Source: Hyphomicrobiales bacterium
GTDB lineage: Bacteria > Pseudomonadota > Alphaproteobacteria > Rhizobiales > NORP267
Length of the DNA: 64,000 nucleotides
NCBI GenBank assembly: GCA_021775875.1
Contig: JAJFHA010000020.1
Coordinates: 275,544-339,543, forward strand
Reading direction: 5' to 3'
The notes beneath the pieces were generated by a model. It did no database searches. It was not told the DNA's origin and was given only the letters and a program-made list of their open reading frames with translations. Below are positions 60,422 to 64,000 of the stretch, piece after piece. A program made the translations under genes and the position numbers. How positions within the stretch are numbered: position 1 is the stretch's first letter; the number at the start of each line of letters is the position of its first letter.

Positions 60422-61660
60422 ATGTTTGCTCCGGTCAAAAAGATATTCACGAGACTGATCAAGAAGGGCAACCTTCGGGTTACGGACGCATCTGGCATAG
60501 CCTACGAAGTGGGTGATGGAACCGGCTCCCTGAGCGCAGTGCGATTCTCCGATCGCTGGACCGAATATCGCATTGCCTTAAATCCGGCGCTGGCAATCGG
60601 CGAAGCCTATATGGATGGTCGTTTGATCATCGAAGAGGGCGATCTGTACCTGTTTCTTGATATTCTTTCGGTCAATATCGACTATGCTCACATGCCGCGC
60701 TGGGTATTGCTGCTCGACCAGTTACGGTTTTTGGCCCGGCGGATCAATCAGTTTAATCCGCGTAGCAGGGCGCGCAAAAATGTCGCCACCCATTATGATA
60801 TCGAACCGGAAATCTACAAGCTGTTTCTCGACGGCGACATGCAATATTCCTGCGCCTATTTCGAGACCGAAGACACCGATCTGGAAACCGCACAGTTAGC
60901 TAAAAAGCGCCATCTTGCGGCTAAATTGTTGATCGAGCCTGGACAAAAAACCCTCGATATCGGCTCAGGCTGGGGCGGCATGGCGCTGTATCTGGCGGAA
61001 ACCGCGGATGCGAATGTAACGGGGATTACCCTCAGCGAAGAGCAATTGGCCACGGCAACGGCAAGAGCCAAAACCGGTGCAAAAAATGATCAGGTAAAGT
61101 TTCGGCTGGAAGATTACCGCGACACCGACGAAACCTATGACAGGATCGTGTCGGTCGGTATGCTGGAGCATGTGGGTGTTGATCACTACCGGACCTATTT
61201 TGAGAAAATAAGCCGGTTGCTGGATGAAGATGGCGTCGCCGTCATCCATTCAATCGGGCGGTTTGATGGCCCTTATGCGACGAACCCTTTTATCCGGAAA
61301 TACATTTTCCCCGGTGGCTCGCTGCCTGCGCTGAGTGAGATCATGCCGGTCATTGAATCCCTCGATCTGAAAATTTGCGATATAGAAATTTTGCGTCTTC
61401 ATTACGCCCTCACGCTGCGCCGCTGGCGGGAACGGTTTTCCAAGCGGTGGGATGAAGCGGTGGCGCTCAAAGGCGAGCGTTTCTGCCGCATGTGGGAAGT
61501 GTATCTCGCAGGTTCAGAAATAACCTTCCGCTATCAGGACGGCATGGTTTTCCAGTTGCAATTGACCCATCGCCGTGCCGCCGTACCGCTCACGCGCGAT
61601 TATATCGGGGAAGAAGAAAAGCGCCTTTCGCGGCAGGAAAATTTGATCGCCGCCGAGTGA
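60422..61660 (+). CDS. cfa: cyclopropane-fatty-acyl-phospholipid synthase
   Basis: S-adenosylmethionine-dependent enzyme that methylenates unsaturated acyl chains in membrane lipids; about 412 residues. A short N-terminal domain precedes NVATHYDIEPEIYKLFLDGDMQYSCAYF (active-site His/Cys region), the SAM motif LDIGSGWGGMALYLAE, GITLSEEQ and EHVGVDHY. The C-terminus keeps YIFPGGSLP. ATG at 60422 (MFAPVKKIF) is favoured; an ATG 16 codons upstream is possible. Divergent from the nitronate monooxygenase. Confidence 0.9.
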   Translation: MFAPVKKIFTRLIKKGNLRVTDASGIAYEVGDGTGSLSAVRFSDRWTEYRIALNPALAIGEAYMDGRLIIEEGDLYLFLDILSVNIDYAHMPRWVLLLDQLRFLARRINQFNPRSRARKNVATHYDIEPEIYKLFLDGDMQYSCAYFETEDTDLETAQLAKKRHLAAKLLIEPGQKTLDIGSGWGGMALYLAETADANVTGITLSEEQLATATARAKTGAKNDQVKFRLEDYRDTDETYDRIVSVGMLEHVGVDHYRTYFEKISRLLDEDGVAVIHSIGRFDGPYATNPFIRKYIFPGGSLPALSEIMPVIESLDLKICDIEILRLHYALTLRRWRERFSKRWDEAVALKGERFCRMWEVYLAGSEITFRYQDGMVFQLQLTHRRAAVPLTRDYIGEEEKRLSRQENLIAAE

Positions 61661-61962
61661 AGGCTACGGGGGACCGTTCAGTTTTCTGTACGATAATATT
61701 ATTCCCATTTGCCAAATTATGTATTTAAAAACAATCTGATTACCCGTTGTTCAGAAAGGTCTATATGTTTCTGCCATGGATTCGCGGCCGGTTTGTCGCG
61801 CTAGAGATGAAATCCGCCAGCCAGCATTGGGAGTTCATATTAGCCCATCCTGCACTACACCCACTCCCACGCGCTTGTAGAGACCGGCACCGTAAAGGGC
61901 AAAATCGTCGTCGAAGGATTTTAGACTTCGCAAACAACCAAAACTTTTAAAGGATTAGCCAA
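61661..61962. other. intergenic region with a gene remnant
   Basis: About 300 bases, AT-rich at the left (61680-61745). The right part holds a 3' fragment of a dehydrogenase-like gene, listed separately. No terminator or RNA gene was seen. Confidence 0.55.
61844..61924 (+). pseudogene. C-terminal remnant of a zinc-type dehydrogenase / quinone oxidoreductase
   Basis: After an in-frame TAG at 61841, codons from 61844 read PILHYTHSHALVETGTVKGK and on to VVEGF, then TAG. The HALVETG...GKIVVEGF ending is what medium-chain dehydrogenases and quinone oxidoreductases commonly end with. The upstream reading frame is interrupted, so only a relic of about 26 codons is left. Confidence 0.35.
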
Positions 61963-62286
61963 ATGGCATTTTTTGAATTGCGCCAATATACAATTTTCCC
62001 AGGGAAAATGGACGAATGGCTCGCCATAATGGAAGGTGAGATCATTCCTTTTAACATTGCTCAAGGTATGGTCGTCACAGCCAGCTTTCGTGGCGAGGAA
62101 GACCAATCCGTGTATATCTGGATCCGACGCTTTGAAGATGAAGCGCATCGCGAGAAACTCTACGAAGCGGTCTATGAAAGTGATCACTGGAAGACCGTAT
62201 TATTACCAAAGCTCGCCGGGATAGTTGATCGCGAAGCCCACCACATCCAGCGGATTGTTCCGACGCGGACCTCGCCAATGCAATAA
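61963..62286 (+). CDS. NIPSNAP family protein
   Basis: A 107-residue alpha/beta protein of the dimeric ferredoxin-like NIPSNAP family. FELRQYTIFPGKMDEWL at the start and EDQSVYIWIRRFEDEAHREKLYEAVYESDHW are typical. Bacterial members have been linked to oxidative degradation enzymes but no firm role is known. It precedes the transketolase-like gene by 139 bases. Confidence 0.8.
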   Translation: MAFFELRQYTIFPGKMDEWLAIMEGEIIPFNIAQGMVVTASFRGEEDQSVYIWIRRFEDEAHREKLYEAVYESDHWKTVLLPKLAGIVDREAHHIQRIVPTRTSPMQ

Positions 62287-62425
62287 CAGGTATTTCGTTC
62301 AATGTTGTTTTGTACCGCTGCGTTGGTTGTGGCGTCATTTGTTAACACCGTTGCTATTGTTGAAGGCCCGACTGCGCGTATTTTACGAGACGCAAAAAAT
62401 GCATCCGGCATCGGAGGAAACCATC

Positions 62426-64000
62426 ATGTCGTCGCGAGCGGATCATTTAAAAACGATTGAGCAACGTCTATTGTGGCTTTCGCATTGGATGATCCACAAC
62501 GCCAATCACATTCGCGAAAAGCAAGACGATATCAAAGTTGGTGGTCATCAGGCTTCATCTGCCTCGATGGTATCAATCATGACGGCGCTATATTTCTCAG
62601 CTTTGCGGCCTGAAGACCGGGTCGCTGTTAAACCGCACGCGTCACCCATTTTCCACGCGATCCAATATTTGATGGGCAACCAGACACGGGAAAAAATGGA
62701 GAATTTTCGCGGATTTGGCGGCGTGCAATCTTATCCTTCCCGAACAAAAGATATAGATGATGTGGATTTTTCGACAGGGTCCGTTGGCCTGGGTGTGGCC
62801 CTAACGTCGTTTGCATCCCTGATTCAGGATTATATCCAGGCGAAATCCTGGGGCAAAGATCTGCCGCTCGGCCGGATGGTTGCTCTTGTTGGCGACGCTG
62901 AACTGGACGAAGGTAATATTTACGAATGCCTTCAGGAGGGGTGGAAAAACGATCTGCGCAATGCCTGGTGGATCATCGACTATAATCGCCAATCCCTTGA
63001 TGGAATTGTCAGGGAAGGTTTGTTCCAGCGCATTGAAAAAATCTTCGATGTTTTTGGCTGGGACGTTGTCCGCATCAAATACGGGCGTTTGCAGAAAGCT
63101 GCTTTCCAGGAACCCGGCGGGGCGACACTAAAAGACTGGATCGATAAGTGTCCGAACCAGCTCTATTCAGCTCTGACCTTTATGGGCGGGGCTATTTGGC
63201 GTGAACGCCTGATGGAAGCGTTGGGCGATCAGGGTGATGTGTCAGCTTTGATCGATAAACGCAGTGACGCGGAACTTGCAGAATTAATGGAAAATCTGGG
63301 TGGTAACTGCGTCCAGACAATGGCCGAGGCTTTCGACGCGATTGATCACGACCGCCCGGTTTGCTTCCTCGCTTATACAATCAAGGGCTGGGGTACGCCG
63401 ATCGCTGGCCACAAAGACAATCATGGCGGCTTGATGAACAAGGCGCAGATGGCGGATTGGCAAACCCATATGGGGGTCCCGGCGGGTGAAGAATGGGAGA
63501 CATTCGCGACCGTCCAAGAGCCGGATGAATTTCAGCGTTTTTTGACTCAGGTTCCATTTTTCTCAAAAGGCGCTCGCCGTTTTACCGACGAGACCCTCAA
63601 TGTTCCTCACATTGAGATGAAGTCGGAACGCAAAATCTCAACGCAAATGGGGTTTGGCAAAATTCTCGATGATCTCTCAAAGGGAAGTTCTGAGTTTGTT
63701 GACCGCATCGTCACGGCGTCGCCAGACGTTACCGGGACCACCAATCTTGGTCCGTGGGTGAACCGGCGAAAATTGTTTGCGCGTAGCCCGCAAGCGGACA
63801 CCTTCATCGCAGAAAATATTCCATCCACCGCAAAATGGGAGTTTGCGCCGCAAGGCCAACATGTCGAGCTGGGAATCGCGGAAATGAACCTGTTCCTGTT
63901 GCTTGGAGCAGCTGGATTGTCTCATTCGCTTTTTGGGAAGCGCCTTATTCCCATTGGCACGGTCTATGACCCTTTTGTTGTGCGCGGCCTGGATGCACTG
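62426..64000 (+). CDS. transketolase / pyruvate dehydrogenase E1-like enzyme (5' part)
   Basis: The frame opens at ATG 62426 after GGAGGAAA and stays open to the end of the window (525 codons), so it continues beyond. Thiamine-diphosphate enzyme: GGHQASSASM near residue 35 and GDAELDEGNIYECLQEGW...WIIDYNRQSLDG (GDG-x-N motif with one change) bind ThDP and Mg. Length and order, with TIKGWGTPIAGHKDNHGG, resemble homodimeric AceE-type E1 proteins more than classical transketolase. No E2/E3 gene is visible here. Substrate is a 2-oxo acid or ketose, undecided. Confidence 0.85.
   Translation, partial: MSSRADHLKTIEQRLLWLSHWMIHNANHIREKQDDIKVGGHQASSASMVSIMTALYFSALRPEDRVAVKPHASPIFHAIQYLMGNQTREKMENFRGFGGVQSYPSRTKDIDDVDFSTGSVGLGVALTSFASLIQDYIQAKSWGKDLPLGRMVALVGDAELDEGNIYECLQEGWKNDLRNAWWIIDYNRQSLDGIVREGLFQRIEKIFDVFGWDVVRIKYGRLQKAAFQEPGGATLKDWIDKCPNQLYSALTFMGGAIWRERLMEALGDQGDVSALIDKRSDAELAELMENLGGNCVQTMAEAFDAIDHDRPVCFLAYTIKGWGTPIAGHKDNHGGLMNKAQMADWQTHMGVPAGEEWETFATVQEPDEFQRFLTQVPFFSKGARRFTDETLNVPHIEMKSERKISTQMGFGKILDDLSKGSSEFVDRIVTASPDVTGTTNLGPWVNRRKLFARSPQADTFIAENIPSTAKWEFAPQGQHVELGIAEMNLFLLLGAAGLSHSLFGKRLIPIGTVYDPFVVRGLDAL

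Noticed and set aside
61747-61950. A 67-codon plus-strand ORF in the cfa-NIPSNAP gap
   Set aside because: Low-complexity Arg/His content; a different frame of the same DNA matches a dehydrogenase C-terminus better.
1-64000. tRNA or rRNA genes, CRISPR arrays, prophage or integron signatures
   Set aside because: I looked for cloverleaf-like intergenic DNA, spaced short repeats, and phage or integrase genes and saw none; a tRNAscan or CRISPR search was not possible here.

Overview
The window looks like chromosomal DNA of a heterotrophic alphaproteobacterium with moderate GC. The evidence is family-level: a DUF2865 protein, a UPF0314/DUF2585 membrane protein, TadG-type pilus proteins, an ATM1-type exporter, short-form Psd beside PssA, two TRAP transporters and CbtAB. 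I cannot name the genus; a Rhodospirillales-like or related aquatic lineage is a guess. No rRNA, tRNA, CRISPR array or prophage was seen.

Layout. 1-1061 is the 3' part of gltX, facing a DUF2865 secreted protein. 2318-5782 is a homogentisate (Phe/Tyr) catabolic cluster: maiA and a MarR regulator divergent from homogentisate dioxygenase and fumarylacetoacetate hydrolase. After a UPF0314 protein and a P450 comes a tandem triplication of TadG-like von Willebrand proteins (8155-13136). Then follow an acyl-CoA synthetase, a first TRAP transporter (P-Q-M), cysS with an enlarged 3' half, a paired-hairpin repeat, a 43-aa membrane peptide, a GFA-family protein, cimA and a LOG protein. 22776-26443 holds an ATM1-like ABC exporter and the phosphatidylethanolamine genes psd and pssA. 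26450-31387 is a PadR-controlled RND efflux operon, followed by cbtBA, a D-amino-acid aminotransferase and a Tag-like glycosylase. 34147-37954 encodes a three-subunit molybdenum hydroxylase whose FAD subunit has the extra four-cysteine cluster of 4-hydroxybenzoyl-CoA reductase. 38199-41728 has a glutathionyl-hydroquinone reductase and a rubrerythrin / Fe-S oxidoreductase / DUF3501 trio.

Accessory part. 42471-45818 is a scar region. Two truncated IS6-family ends in inverted orientation bound a 2.7 kb cargo (an isochorismatase-type amidohydrolase and two polysaccharide-deacetylase-type hydrolases). Outside the ends lie broken gene fragments, one of them from a hydantoinase B. Next come a LeuC/LeuD-type hydro-lyase with an isocitrate-lyase-family enzyme (resembling dimethylmaleate hydratase plus dimethylmalate lyase) and a TauE-like permease.

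49569-59299 reads as one catabolic locus: an RpiR regulator, an N-formylglutamate-amidohydrolase-family enzyme, a second TRAP transporter (Q-M-P), a glutamine-synthetase-like ligase, an aldehyde dehydrogenase and an iron alcohol dehydrogenase. I infer uptake of an amine or amino alcohol, gamma-glutamylation, oxidation and deglutamylation. A small toxin-antitoxin pair (PIN toxin, unusual antitoxin with a DUF7662-like N-terminus) sits in the middle of it. The window ends with a nitronate monooxygenase, a cyclopropane-fatty-acid synthase, a dehydrogenase remnant, a NIPSNAP protein and the first 525 codons of a transketolase/PDH-E1-like enzyme.
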